Shown piece after piece: positions 56,153 through 64,000 of a stretch of 64,000 nt of DNA (the first letter of the stretch is position 1; every line of letters begins with the position of its first letter). A program made the translations under genes and the position numbers. The notes beneath the pieces were generated by a model, which searched no databases, had not been told where the DNA came from, and saw only the letters and a program-made list of their open reading frames with translations. The DNA comes from Minwuia thermotolerans. Lineage in GTDB: Bacteria > Pseudomonadota > Alphaproteobacteria > Minwuiales > Minwuiaceae. Where the stretch lies: contig NZ_PIGG01000037.1 of NCBI RefSeq assembly GCF_002924445.1, positions 1 to 64,000 on the forward strand, written 5' to 3'.

Positions 56153-56929
56153 ATGTCTGTTAAGAACGAAGCGGATTTCGCAGTTCCGGGGCCGAACTCC
56201 GAAATGCAGGAGCGGATTCGGTACGCAATATCATGCGCAGGCGGCGACAAGGCTGTTAACGACCGGTCTGGCGTGAAGGTCCGCAGTCTCCAGAGCTACA
56301 AGACCGGTACGACGCCCTCGGCAATTGCGCTGGGCGAGATTGCTAAGGCCACAGGATTCCGGCTCGAATGGCTCACCTATGGCGAAGGGCCCATGCGGCC
56401 AGACGAGCCGCCAGCCCAGCAGCAGAACCACACACAAACCCAGCTCGCCGACATCCGGGAACGCGTGAAGGCGATCGAGAACGGCGTGGGCAGCGCCAAC
56501 GGCCTGGAACCTGGATTCGTCATGATTCCCCGCTACGATGTCGAGGCCTCGGCCGGGCCCGGCATGTTCTCCGATCAGGAAAACGTCGTGGATTACATGG
56601 CCTTCCAGCGGAAATGGGTGCGCCAGGCGCTCCGCGCCGACCCGGACCACCTGGTCCTGATCACGGCCGCCGGCGATTCCATGGAGCCGGTCATCCGCTC
56701 CGGAGACCTGCTGCTGATCGACACCTCGATCGACCACTTCCGCGACGACGCCATCTACGTCATCGCCATGGCCGGCAATCTGGTGGTCAAGCGCATCCAG
56801 CGCTTCTTCACCGGCGGCGTTTCGGTGAAGTCCGACAATCCCGCCTATGTTGAGCAGACCATCGGCGCGGGCGAGCTCGACCAGGTCCACGTCGCCGGTC
56901 GTGTCCGCTGGATTGGCAGGCTCATCTAA
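56153..56929 (+). CDS. CI/LexA-type prophage repressor (S24 peptidase)
   Basis: The 258 residues have an N-terminal HTH (DKAVNDRSGVKVRSLQSYKT and IALGEIAKATGFRLEWLTYG), a linker, and a C-terminal S24 domain. The catalytic Ser176 is in AAGDSMEPV and the catalytic Lys213 in NLVVKRIQR. The Ala134-Gly135 bond in EASAGPG is a plausible self-cleavage site. This points to SOS-type induction through RecA, unlike Mu's own c repressor, which has no S24 domain. It is the only phage core gene on the plus strand. Confidence 0.92.
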   Translation: MSVKNEADFAVPGPNSEMQERIRYAISCAGGDKAVNDRSGVKVRSLQSYKTGTTPSAIALGEIAKATGFRLEWLTYGEGPMRPDEPPAQQQNHTQTQLADIRERVKAIENGVGSANGLEPGFVMIPRYDVEASAGPGMFSDQENVVDYMAFQRKWVRQALRADPDHLVLITAAGDSMEPVIRSGDLLLIDTSIDHFRDDAIYVIAMAGNLVVKRIQRFFTGGVSVKSDNPAYVEQTIGAGELDQVHVAGRVRWIGRLI

Positions 56930-57095
56930 TGGCCCTCTCGGGGCGCTCTAATTGACGTCTGATAGGCCGCTCATTGCCTGCCGCGCGATTCCGGTTTCAA
57001 CTGGCGAGATTCCTCGGATCGACCGCCACTCCGGATTCAGACGCCATGAACGACGCCTGACACCTCCCCATGCAGGAGCCCCGGTTTTCCGCGCC

Positions 57096-57147
57096 GTCCC
57101 GCATAGTCCCGCCTCGTCCCGGAAAGTCCCGGATCACTCCAGAATCA
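57096..57147. repeat. Left phage end with four tandem GTCCCG sites
   Basis: GTCCCG occurs at 57096, 57106, 57116 and 57126, exactly 10 bases apart, followed by the terminal inverted repeat ending at CA (57146-57147). One-turn spacing puts all four on one face of the helix, as expected for cooperative protein binding next to the transposon end. The stretch from the repressor stop to here (56930-57095) has no gene. Confidence 0.6.
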
Positions 57148-57225
57148 AGTGTCGGTTAACACCCGCTTCAGCGGGAGCGGGAGGGGGTTGAGCCGGCGCA
57201 TCCCTTCGGTGTCACGCTTGTCGGC

Positions 57226-57816
57226 TCAGACGACCACCCTGTTCACATGGTCGATGCGCGCGGCGCCGTCTTCGAACAGCGTGATCGAAGTGAGGGAAAG
57301 CGGCGCGATGTCGAAGGCGACGGCGGAAAATGCATCTGCATGCATTGCCATCGCCAGCGCCGCGCGGATGACGCCGCCATGGGCGACGACGGCAAGGCGC
57401 CGGTCCGCATGGGTTTCCGCCAGGCCGGCGATGGCCGGACGGACGCGCTCCAGCAGGTCGGCGAAGCTCTCGCCGCCCGGCGGGCGGAAGCCGGCAATGC
57501 CCGCGGCGTCGAGGCCCGGCGGCATCGATGCATCTGCATATGCCCTGCCGTCCCAAGCGCCGAAGTCCTGCTCCGCCAGGGCCTCGACGATACGGGGCGC
57601 ATGCTCGGGAAACAGCGCCCCGGCGGTCTCCCGGGCGCGGCGCAGCGGGCTGGTCACGACATGATCGATGCCGCTGCATGCATCCCATAGCGGCCCCAGC
57701 TCGGCCGGCGCGGGCAGGACGGCGTGCGGATCGCTCCGCCGTCCCGTCCAGCGCCCTTCGGCGCCGGCTGAAGGCGCGTGGCGGATCCAGAGGAAACGGG
57801 CCGCCGTCCCGCTCAA
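57226..57816 (-). CDS. Histidine phosphatase family protein
   Basis: Phosphatase or mutase of about 196 residues with the catalytic FLWIRHAPS near residue 13, LRRARETAGALF, the Glu in AEQDFGAWDG and VAHGGVIRAAL. It resembles alpha-ribazole or phosphoglycerate-mutase-like phosphatases; the substrate is unknown. No ATG or GTG fits the N-terminus. A TTG that overlaps the serine hydrolase stop (TTGA) does, giving MSGTAARFLWIRHA. Confidence 0.83.
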   Translation of the reverse strand: MSGTAARFLWIRHAPSAGAEGRWTGRRSDPHAVLPAPAELGPLWDACSGIDHVVTSPLRRARETAGALFPEHAPRIVEALAEQDFGAWDGRAYADASMPPGLDAAGIAGFRPPGGESFADLLERVRPAIAGLAETHADRRLAVVAHGGVIRAALAMAMHADAFSAVAFDIAPLSLTSITLFEDGAARIDHVNRVVV

Positions 57817-59030
57817 TCGGCGAGCGCCTGATAGACGAGCGCGCGCAGTTCCTTGCGCAGGGGATAGAAGCTCGACGGCATCAACTGGGTGAGAAAGACC
57901 ACCGTCATGTCCTCGACCGGGTCGACCCAGAACACGGTGCTCGCCATGCCGCCCCAGCCATGATCGCCGGGGCTGCCCAGGTTCTTCGACAGCGCGGGCT
58001 CCAGCATCACCGCGAAGCCCAGGCCGAAGCCGATGCCCTCGTAGGAGACCTCCGAGAAGACCGGCTGGCCGTTGGCCGCCAGGTCCCCGCGCAGGTGGTT
58101 GGAGGCCATGAAGCGCATGGTCCGCGGCCCCAGCAGCCGCCCCGCCTCGCATTCGCCGATGCGGCGGACCATGTCGGCGAAGCGGCAGTAGTCGCCCAGC
58201 GTCGTCATCAGTCCGCCGCCGCCCGAGAAGGTGCGGACATTGGCCGCGCGGTAGACCGAGCGCTCGGCCGTGTCGGCCAGCTTCAGCGACAGGTCCTCGT
58301 TGGGCGTGTAGAGCTCGGCGAAGCGGTCCAGCTTGTCGTCGGGCACCGAGAAATCCGTGTCGGCCATGCCCAGCGGATCGAGGATGCGCTCGCGCAGGAA
58401 CAGGTCCAGCGGCTGGCCGGAAATCACCTCGACCAGCCGGCCGGCGACGTCGGTGGAAACGCCGTAGTTCCAGCGTGCGCCGGGCTGGAAGGCGAGCGGC
58501 AGCTCCGCCAGACGCTTCACTTCCGCCTCCAGGCTCTCGGCCTTCGGGCCGAAGGCCAGCTTGCGGGCCTCGTAGGCGTCGCCCAGCACGCCGCCCTGGA
58601 AGCCGTAGGTGAAGCCGGACATGTGGGTCAGCAGATGATGGATGGTCTGCGGCGTGCGGCAGTCCTCGACCTGGTCGATCGACGCTGCGCCGGGCTTCAG
58701 GACCTTGAGGTCCTTCAGTTCCGGCAGAAAGGCGGCAACAGGATCGTCGAGGTGGAACAACCCTTCCTCGAACAGCATCATCAGCGCCACCGAGGTGATC
58801 GGCTTGGACATGGAGTAGGCGCGGACGATGGTGTCCTCCGTCCACGGCGTCGCCGCCGCCACGTTGCGTAGGCCGGTCCCGCCCTGCCAGGCGATCTCGC
58901 CGCGCCGGCTCACGGCGACCGAACAGCCCGGCAGCCGGCCCTTCTCGACCCAGCGCGCCATCCACGGCCCCAGCCGGTCCAGCCGTGCGGCGTCGAATCC
59001 CAGCCGCGCGCCTTCGTTGATCGTCTCCAT
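57813..59030 (-). CDS. Serine hydrolase of the beta-lactamase/esterase (class C-like) family
   Basis: The 405 residues have the catalytic SxxK as SMSKPIT (about residue 81), the second motif Tyr in WNYGVSTDVAGR, and a late HGWGG replacing KTG, as in EstB-type esterases. It has no clear signal peptide, so it is probably a cytosolic esterase rather than a drug-resistance enzyme. The start METINEG was preferred to an upstream open frame of low-complexity Arg/Ala residues. Confidence 0.88.
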   Translation of the reverse strand: METINEGARLGFDAARLDRLGPWMARWVEKGRLPGCSVAVSRRGEIAWQGGTGLRNVAAATPWTEDTIVRAYSMSKPITSVALMMLFEEGLFHLDDPVAAFLPELKDLKVLKPGAASIDQVEDCRTPQTIHHLLTHMSGFTYGFQGGVLGDAYEARKLAFGPKAESLEAEVKRLAELPLAFQPGARWNYGVSTDVAGRLVEVISGQPLDLFLRERILDPLGMADTDFSVPDDKLDRFAELYTPNEDLSLKLADTAERSVYRAANVRTFSGGGGLMTTLGDYCRFADMVRRIGECEAGRLLGPRTMRFMASNHLRGDLAANGQPVFSEVSYEGIGFGLGFAVMLEPALSKNLGSPGDHGWGGMASTVFWVDPVEDMTVVFLTQLMPSSFYPLRKELRALVYQALAD

Positions 59031-59133
59031 CGCCGCTCTCCCCTCCAGTCGCTCCGGTCCGCCCGCTCTATAGCAGGCGCGGCGCGCGACCGGAACGGGG
59101 ATGCCGGATGACGCCGGGCGCGCGCAGAAACCC

Positions 59134-59172
59134 CTGTCATGCCCGCCGCCGCAGGCGCGCGGGCATCGGGCG
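59134..59172 (+). repeat. Dispersed palindromic intergenic repeat, short variant
   Basis: TGTCATGCCCGCC, a longer loop and GCGGGCATCGGG, preceded by CAGAAAC as in the copy at 61912. It is the third occurrence of the family (others at 1-61 and 61912-61972). It lies in the 286-base gap between the serine hydrolase and the transporter. Confidence 0.6.
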
Positions 59173-59316
59173 GCGGAAGCACGGCGGCGTCCGGCCTCGC
59201 CCGATCCCCGAGTGGCGCGGGGCACCATCGGGATGACAATGCGGCGCAGGCGTCTGTTGCAGCGGTTCGGAGGCGTCGCCTAAGCTGTCGATCACCTTCC
59301 GCGCATCGGGGCACGC

Positions 59317-61167
59317 ATGACGACCGACCAGGTCCTTCTCTTCTCGCTCTTCGCCGTCATTCTGGGGATGCTGCTGTGGGGCCGGCTGCGCCACGACCTG
59401 GTGGCTGCCGGCGGTCTGCTGCTGGGCGTGACGCTGGGACTGGTGCCCCAGGACGAGGCCTTCAGCGGCTTCTCCAACCCGGCGGTGATCATCGTCGCCC
59501 TGGTGCTGATCGCCTCGCGGGCCTTCGAGAATTCCGGGGTGCTCGGCATGCTGGCCCGGCTGGCGCTGCGCGAGAACCGCTCGGCGGGGGCGCATATCAC
59601 CATTTTCGGCGGCGTCGCCGCGGCGCTGTCTGCGGTGATCAACAACGTCGCCGCCCTAGCCATGCTGATGCCGCTGGACGTCCAGGCCGCGCGCAAGGCC
59701 GGGCGGCCGCCCGGCCAGACGCTGATGCCGCTCTCCTTCGCCACCATCCTGGGCGGCATGGTCACGCTGATCGGCACGCCGCCCAACATCATCGCCTCCG
59801 CGGTCCGCGAGCAGCAGCTCGGCGAACCCTATTCCATGTTCGATTTCGCGCCCGTCGGCGCGGCTGTGGCGGTCGCCGGCGTGCTGTTCGTGGCCCTTGT
59901 CGGCTGGCGGCTGGTACCGCGGCGCGAGGATCGGCCGGGGGAGATCGATCCGGCCTCCTTCGTGGCCGAGTTGCTGGTGCCCGAGGATTCGCGGCTGGAC
60001 GGCCGTGTCGGGGTCGAGCTGGACGAGGAAGCCGAGGAGGCGGATGTCCGTCTCGTCGGCCTCATACGCGACGGCGAGACCCATCGCGGCGCGGTCCGCG
60101 CCCTGCGCATCCGGGCGGGCGACCGGCTGGTGGTGGAGGGTTCGACCGACGCCATCGCCGCCTTCATCAAGCTCTCCGATCTGCAGAAGGCCGAGATCGA
60201 CGACAGCGAGAAGAACCGCGGGGCCGCCGATGAAACCGCCGGGCCGGACGCCCGGAAGAACGGCGAGGACAGCGAGACCGAGGAGGAGAAGGAGGACAAG
60301 CCGGTGGCGCGCGGCCCGGAGATCATCGAGACAGTCGTGCGGGCCGATTCGCGTCTCGTGGGGCAGACCGCGACCTCGATCAGCATGCGCCAGCGCTACG
60401 GCATCACCCTGCTCGGCATCGCCCGGGCCGGCACGGTGACGCGGGAGGGGATCAGCCGGCGCACCATCGAGGCCGGCGACGAACTGCTGATCACCGGCCG
60501 TCAGGCGGGCCTGTCGCTGACCCTCGACCAGCTCGGCCTCGTTGCCGTCAACCGCATCAGCGTCGCCGGTTTCAAGCCCTTCAATGCGGCGCTTGCGGTG
60601 GGCCTGTTCGCCGGCGCGATCGCCGTCGCGACCGCGGGCCTGCTGTCCTTCACCGTGGCCATCGCCATCGCCGTCGCCGGCTACGCGGCCTTCGGCCTGG
60701 TCCCGGCCCGGGAGTTCTACAGCCGCATCGAGTGGCCTGTCGTGGTCATGCTCGCCTGCCTGCTGCCGCTCGGCGCCGCCTTCGAGAACGTCGGCGGCAC
60801 GGCGCTGATCGCGAACTCGATCGCCGGCTGGACCGAGGGCCATTCGGCCGTCGTCGCCCTGGTGGCGATCATGGTGGTGACGCTGACGCTGTCGGACGTG
60901 CTCAACAACGTCGCCACGATGGTGATCACCGGGCCCATCGCCATCGATCTCGCCCTGCGGCTGGAGGTCAATCCGGACACCTTCCTGATGGGGGTGGCGA
61001 TCTCTGCCTCCTGCGCCTTCCTCACGCCCATCGGGCACAAGAACAACACGCTGATCATGGGGCCGGGCGGGTTCCGCTTCTCCGACTACTGGCGCATGGG
61101 CCTGCCGCTGGAGATCGTCGTCCTCGCCGTCTCGGTGCCCATGCTGCTGATCGTCTGGCCGTTGTAG
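59317..61167 (+). CDS. SLC13-family permease with RCK_C domains
   Basis: Membrane transporter of 616 residues. The N-terminal half has about six helices (LLFSLFAVILGMLLWG, AVIIVALVLIASRAF, and a re-entrant NNVAALAMLMPLDVQAARKA motif) and the signature GTPPNIIAS. The middle hydrophilic part carries two TrkA-C/RCK_C-like domains (VVEGSTDAIAAFIK and GITLLGIARAGTVTREGISR) split by an acidic Glu/Lys-rich loop. The second half repeats the helices with NNVATMVITGPIAI. It is similar to the YbiR/CitT-like ion-coupled anion transporters; the substrate is unknown. Confidence 0.88.
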   Translation: MTTDQVLLFSLFAVILGMLLWGRLRHDLVAAGGLLLGVTLGLVPQDEAFSGFSNPAVIIVALVLIASRAFENSGVLGMLARLALRENRSAGAHITIFGGVAAALSAVINNVAALAMLMPLDVQAARKAGRPPGQTLMPLSFATILGGMVTLIGTPPNIIASAVREQQLGEPYSMFDFAPVGAAVAVAGVLFVALVGWRLVPRREDRPGEIDPASFVAELLVPEDSRLDGRVGVELDEEAEEADVRLVGLIRDGETHRGAVRALRIRAGDRLVVEGSTDAIAAFIKLSDLQKAEIDDSEKNRGAADETAGPDARKNGEDSETEEEKEDKPVARGPEIIETVVRADSRLVGQTATSISMRQRYGITLLGIARAGTVTREGISRRTIEAGDELLITGRQAGLSLTLDQLGLVAVNRISVAGFKPFNAALAVGLFAGAIAVATAGLLSFTVAIAIAVAGYAAFGLVPAREFYSRIEWPVVVMLACLLPLGAAFENVGGTALIANSIAGWTEGHSAVVALVAIMVVTLTLSDVLNNVATMVITGPIAIDLALRLEVNPDTFLMGVAISASCAFLTPIGHKNNTLIMGPGGFRFSDYWRMGLPLEIVVLAVSVPMLLIVWPL

Positions 61168-61181
61168 GGGCGCGGAGAGCG

Positions 61182-61886
61182 ATGCGGATCGGCATTCTGG
61201 AGGCGGGACTGGTCCATGAGGGCCTGGTCGACGTGTACGGCGATTTTCCGGCCATGTTCCGGCGCTGGCTGACGCCGCATCTGCCCGCGGCGGACTTCCG
61301 AACCTGGTCGGTCATCCGCGGCGAATGGCCGGACGGACCCCGCGACTGCGACGCCTGGGTGCATACGGGCTCGCGCTTCGGCGTCTATGATGACGAGCCC
61401 TGGATCGCGCCCCTGAAGGACTTCATCCGCGCCGCCGCCGAAGCCGGCGTGCCGCAGCTCGGCATCTGTTTCGGCCATCAGCTCGCCGCCGAGGCCCTGG
61501 GCGGGCGCGCGGAGAAGTCGCCGAAGGGCTGGGGCGCGGGACTGCACCGCTACCGCATCGCACTGGACGGGGCGGAGCGGGAATTTCCCATGATCGTCAG
61601 CCACCAGGACCAGGTGACGGCGGTGCCGCCGGGCGCCGAGGTGCTGGGCGGCAGCGATCATTGCCCCTTCGGCGTGCTCGAATACCGGGACGCGCCCGTG
61701 CTGACGGCGCAATTCCACCCGGAGTTCGACCGCGCCTTCAGCGCGGCGCTGATCCGGCTCCGGGCCGGCTCCTCGATTCCGGAGAGGGTCGCAGCGCCGG
61801 CGCTGGCCTCGCTGGCGGCGCCGCCGGCGAACGCGGAGGCCGGGCGATGGATGGCCGGCTGGCTGAAGGCGAAGCTGGGCGGCTGA
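61182..61886 (+). CDS. Class I glutamine amidotransferase-like protein
   Basis: The 234 residues begin MRIGILEAGLVHEGLVDVYG. The nucleophile Cys is in LGICFGHQLAAEAL, and the catalytic His-Glu pair in TAQFHPEFD. It resembles stand-alone GMP-synthase-like GATases (YfeJ/GuaA-N type), which may act on glutamine or gamma-glutamyl compounds. It starts 14 bases after the transporter with GGAGAG, so the two form an operon. Confidence 0.88.
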   Translation: MRIGILEAGLVHEGLVDVYGDFPAMFRRWLTPHLPAADFRTWSVIRGEWPDGPRDCDAWVHTGSRFGVYDDEPWIAPLKDFIRAAAEAGVPQLGICFGHQLAAEALGGRAEKSPKGWGAGLHRYRIALDGAEREFPMIVSHQDQVTAVPPGAEVLGGSDHCPFGVLEYRDAPVLTAQFHPEFDRAFSAALIRLRAGSSIPERVAAPALASLAAPPANAEAGRWMAGWLKAKLGG

Positions 61887-61911
61887 GCGAGGGACGGCGT
61901 TCAGAAATCCT

Positions 61912-61972
61912 TGTCATGCCCGCCTCGTGCGGGCATCCGGGCGAAGTGTCGACTCGCGGCGCAGCCGCTCCG
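61912..61972 (+). repeat. Dispersed palindromic intergenic repeat, copy 2
   Basis: TGTCATGCCCGCC, loop, GCGGGCATCCGG, then TCGACTCGCGGCG and AGCCGCTCC. It matches the minus-strand order at 1-61 along its whole length with a few changes. It lies between two converging genes (GATase and serB). Confidence 0.7.
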
Positions 61973-62022
61973 GACCCCCGCACGGGGGCGGGGGTGACCC
62001 ATCAGTGAGCAACGTCCGGCCC

Positions 62023-62883
62023 TCACAGCCCCATGAAGCGCAGCACGGCGGTCAGGTCGGCATGGTCGATGCGCGCATCGGCGGCCTTTGCGGTCACGGG
62101 CTTGGCGCGCCAGGCGACGCCGAGTCCGGCCTTGACGATCATGCCGAGATCGTTGGCCCCGTCGCCGATCGCGACCGCCTGCGCCGGGCCGATGCCCAGC
62201 TTCGCGCAGATCTCGTCCAGCGCCTCGGTCTTGGCCTGGCGGCCCAGGATCGGCTGCGTGACCTCGCCGGTGAGTACGCCGTCCTCGAAGATCAGCGTGT
62301 TGGCGCGGTTCTCGTCGAAGCCGCAGAGCTCGGCGACGCGGCGGGTGAAGTAGGTGAAGCCGCCGGAGACCAGGGCGCAGTGCATGCCCGCCGCGCGGCA
62401 GCCGGCGATGAGTTCCCGCGCGCCGGGGCTGAGGCGCACGCGCTCGTCGAAGCACTGCTGCAGGGCGCTTTCCTTCAGGCCCTGCATCAGGCGCACCCGC
62501 TCGGTCAGCGCGCCCTCGAAGTCGATCTCGCCGCGCATGGCCCGCTCGGTGATCGCGTGAACCTGGTCGCGCACCCCGGCGAAGTCGGCCAGTTCGTCGA
62601 TGCATTCGACCGTGATCATGGTCGAATCCATGTCGGCGATGAGCAGTCTCTTGTTTCCCTGCATGTCCGCCGGCTGCACGCAGATGTCGATCGCCTCGCC
62701 CTCCAGCGCGCGGTCCACCCGGTCGCGCAACTCGGCGTGGTTGTCCCAGTCGAAGCGCAGGTGCCGGACGCCGCCGGCGCCCTCTGCCGTGGCGGCGGCG
62801 GGCAGGACCGCCTCCAGGGCGCTCAGCGCGCGCTCAGGGATTTCTTGACCAGGCGCGGCGACGAGCGTCAGAACCGTCTGCAT
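62023..62883 (-). CDS. serB: Phosphoserine phosphatase SerB
   Basis: Last step of serine biosynthesis, hydrolysing O-phosphoserine. The 286 residues have an N-terminal ACT-like region and a HAD core with the nucleophile in IADMDSTMI (about residue 85), VSGGFTYF (motif II Ser), the motif III Lys in GRQAKTEAL, and AIGDGANDLGM. Its ATG is shared base for base with the miaA start on the other strand (CATG at 62881-62884). Confidence 0.95.
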   Translation of the reverse strand: MQTVLTLVAAPGQEIPERALSALEAVLPAAATAEGAGGVRHLRFDWDNHAELRDRVDRALEGEAIDICVQPADMQGNKRLLIADMDSTMITVECIDELADFAGVRDQVHAITERAMRGEIDFEGALTERVRLMQGLKESALQQCFDERVRLSPGARELIAGCRAAGMHCALVSGGFTYFTRRVAELCGFDENRANTLIFEDGVLTGEVTQPILGRQAKTEALDEICAKLGIGPAQAVAIGDGANDLGMIVKAGLGVAWRAKPVTAKAADARIDHADLTAVLRFMGL

Positions 62884-63850
62884 GAACGAGTCTCCGGAGC
62901 GGAAGCAGGGGGGGAACGAGGCCCTGCTGATACTCGGCCCGACGGCCAGCGGCAAGTCCGCGCTGGCGCTGGCCGCCGCGCAGGATTTCGGCGGGGTCGT
63001 GATCAATGCCGATTCCATGCAGGTCTACCGCGACCTGAGAATCATTACCGCCCGGCCCGGCGAGCGGGCGCTGGCCGCCGCGCCGCACCGGCTCTACGGC
63101 TTTCTCGACGCGGCGGAGATCTGTTCGGCGGCCCGCTGGGCCGGCCTGGCCGCCGGAGAGGTGCAGGCCGCCCGCGCGGCCGGGCGCCTGCCTATCGTCG
63201 TCGGCGGCTCGGGGCTCTATGTCCGCGCCCTGCTGGAGGGCTTCTCGCCGATCCCCGACATCGATCCGGCGCACCGCAAGGCGGCGGCAGCGAAGCTGGC
63301 CGAACTGGGCGGCGAACGGTTCCGCGCCTTGCTGGCCGAGGCCGACGCGGAAACGGCGGCGCGGCTGCATGCGGGCGACAGCCAGCGGCTGATCCGCGCC
63401 TGGGAGGTCTGGCTGGGCACCGGCCGGCCGCTTTCCGAATGGCAGACGCTGCCGCCGGAGCCGCCGTCGCTGGATCTGGACCTGCTGAAGGTCGTCCTGC
63501 TGCCCGACCGGAAGATGCTCTACGAACGCTGCGACGCCCGCTTCGGCGAGATGCTGGAGGAGGGCGCCATGGCGGAGGTCCGCGCGCTGGCGGCGCGCGG
63601 CCTGGACCCGGATCTGCCCGCCATGAAGGCGCTGGGCGTGCCGCAGCTCATCGCCGCCGATAGGGGCGAGATCGGGCTGGAGACTGCCGTAACGGAAGCC
63701 CGCACCCTGACCCGCCGTTACGCGAAGCGGCAGGTGACATGGCTCAGGCATCAGATAATTTCCGACATCACCCATGATGCGCAACATATGGAAAGAATGA
63801 AGGCCGATATCTTTCCGAAAATAAGCGAATTCCTGTTGACCCGTTCCTGA
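62882..63850 (+). CDS. miaA: tRNA dimethylallyltransferase MiaA
   Basis: Adds the dimethylallyl group to A37 of tRNAs reading UNN codons. The 322 residues have the P-loop ILGPTASGKSALAL (about residue 17), NADSMQVYRDLRIITARP, VGGSGLYVRALLEG, and the C-terminal TRRYAKRQVTWLR that contacts tRNA. The gene begins on top of the serB start, so its promoter must lie inside serB. Confidence 0.96.
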   Translation: MNESPERKQGGNEALLILGPTASGKSALALAAAQDFGGVVINADSMQVYRDLRIITARPGERALAAAPHRLYGFLDAAEICSAARWAGLAAGEVQAARAAGRLPIVVGGSGLYVRALLEGFSPIPDIDPAHRKAAAAKLAELGGERFRALLAEADAETAARLHAGDSQRLIRAWEVWLGTGRPLSEWQTLPPEPPSLDLDLLKVVLLPDRKMLYERCDARFGEMLEEGAMAEVRALAARGLDPDLPAMKALGVPQLIAADRGEIGLETAVTEARTLTRRYAKRQVTWLRHQIISDITHDAQHMERMKADIFPKISEFLLTRS

Positions 63851-63944
63851 CCCTGCCCTATGGTCAGCCGGCCCTCTCCGGGGGACCGGCCTTTCCGGCT
63901 GCCAGCGCGGACTTTCCGCCGCCGGCGGGCGGTCAATTCGCGGC

Positions 63945-63967
63945 CGCCCCGGCGGGGCGTTTCGTTT
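63945..63967 (+). terminator. Hairpin-T terminator or attenuator after miaA
   Basis: CGCCCC, loop GGC, GGGGCG, then TTTCGTTT. It lies 95 bases after the miaA stop and about 25 bases before a possible new start codon. It may end miaA or act as an attenuator for the next gene. In related genomes ilvB often follows, which would fit attenuation, but the window ends too soon. Confidence 0.55.
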
Positions 63968-63989
63968 GTGAACCCGAGACGCAAGACAG

Positions 63990-64000
63990 ATGGGACAGAC
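63990..64000 (+). CDS. Possible start of the next gene (truncated)
   Basis: An ATG at 63990 begins M-G-Q and the window ends. There is an AGAC-rich upstream but no strong ribosome-binding site. It cannot be identified from three codons. Confidence 0.2.

Larger units (their letters stand above)
15354..57147 (-). mobile_element. Mu-like transposable prophage (41.8 kb)
   Basis: The ends are set by matching inverted termini: TGAATCTGGAG at 15354-15364, and on the minus strand TGATTCTGGAG from 57147 to 57137. Both begin with the TG of Mu-type transposons. Between them lie all Mu modules in Mu order when read from right to left: repressor, ner, transposase A, B, gemA, mor, lysis, gp25-29-like, F, I, T, G-like, tail, fibre, and a mom-position methylase. 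All phage genes except the repressor and the 34.0-39.4 kb cargo are on the minus strand. The flanking host genes are intact. No clean 5-bp target duplication is seen (CCGCT left, AGTGT right). Confidence 0.93.

Noticed and set aside
57325-57685. Repeated ATGCATCTGCAT-like words in the histidine phosphatase gene
   Set aside because: Two 12-base matches fall in coding sequence for Ala-Asp-Ala and Met/His residues. No dyad array or regulatory setting is apparent, so I treat them as chance.

Overview
The window is GC-rich DNA from an alphaproteobacterium. The host gene order (yebC-ruvC-ruvA-ruvB-ybgC-tolQRAB-pal-cpoB-tilS-ftsH, and serB divergent from miaA) is the arrangement found in Rhodospirillales-like and related alphaproteobacteria. 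An RpoH-type promoter fits in front of ftsH. The genus cannot be read from the sequence.

Layout. (1) 1-15353 is host. One long minus-strand run goes from yebC through Holliday-junction resolution (ruvCAB) and the Tol-Pal envelope machine to tilS and ftsH. An alpha/beta hydrolase follows, then a plus-strand trio (secreted DUF6134/DUF3108-like protein, SDR, NTF2-like protein). (2) 15354-57147 is a complete-looking 41.8 kb Mu-like transposable prophage. It is inserted backwards: repressor and transposase at the right, tail fibre and a mom-position DNA methylase at the left. (3) 57148-64000 is host again: histidine phosphatase and serine hydrolase, an SLC13 transporter, a glutamine amidotransferase, and divergent serB and miaA.

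Inside the prophage, reading in phage direction (right to left): a CI/LexA-type repressor faces a Ner-like regulator across an operator region. The early operon follows (Zn-ribbon protein, ParB-like protein, conserved protein, MuA transposase, MuB ATPase, DnaA-domain-IV protein, DUF3164, small proteins, adenine methylase, GemA, Mor). Lysis genes come next (amidase, small protein, holin), then packaging and head genes (gp25/26/27-like, terminase, portal, MuF with a C-terminal nuclease-like domain). After the cargo island come protease/scaffold, decoration protein, major capsid, gp36-like, gpG-like, tail terminator, tail tube, tail chaperones with a programmed frameshift, tape measure, tip proteins, TipJ and tail fibre. 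A com/mom-like end closes the element.

The main anomaly is a plus-strand cargo island at about 34.0-39.4 kb, between MuF and the protease gene, opposite in orientation to every other structural gene. It encodes a KAP P-loop NTPase, a tiny hydrophobic protein, a Zn-ribbon protein, a TIR-domain protein with a C-terminal hydrophobic segment, and a conserved unknown protein. It ends in a predicted promoter plus a 93-nt structured RNA. KAP and TIR proteins are recurrent anti-phage defence components, so this is a candidate phage-carried defence module. Two near-identical 27-bp sites with a 19-bp palindrome sit in front of the lysis genes and the protease-capsid genes and probably mark late promoters.
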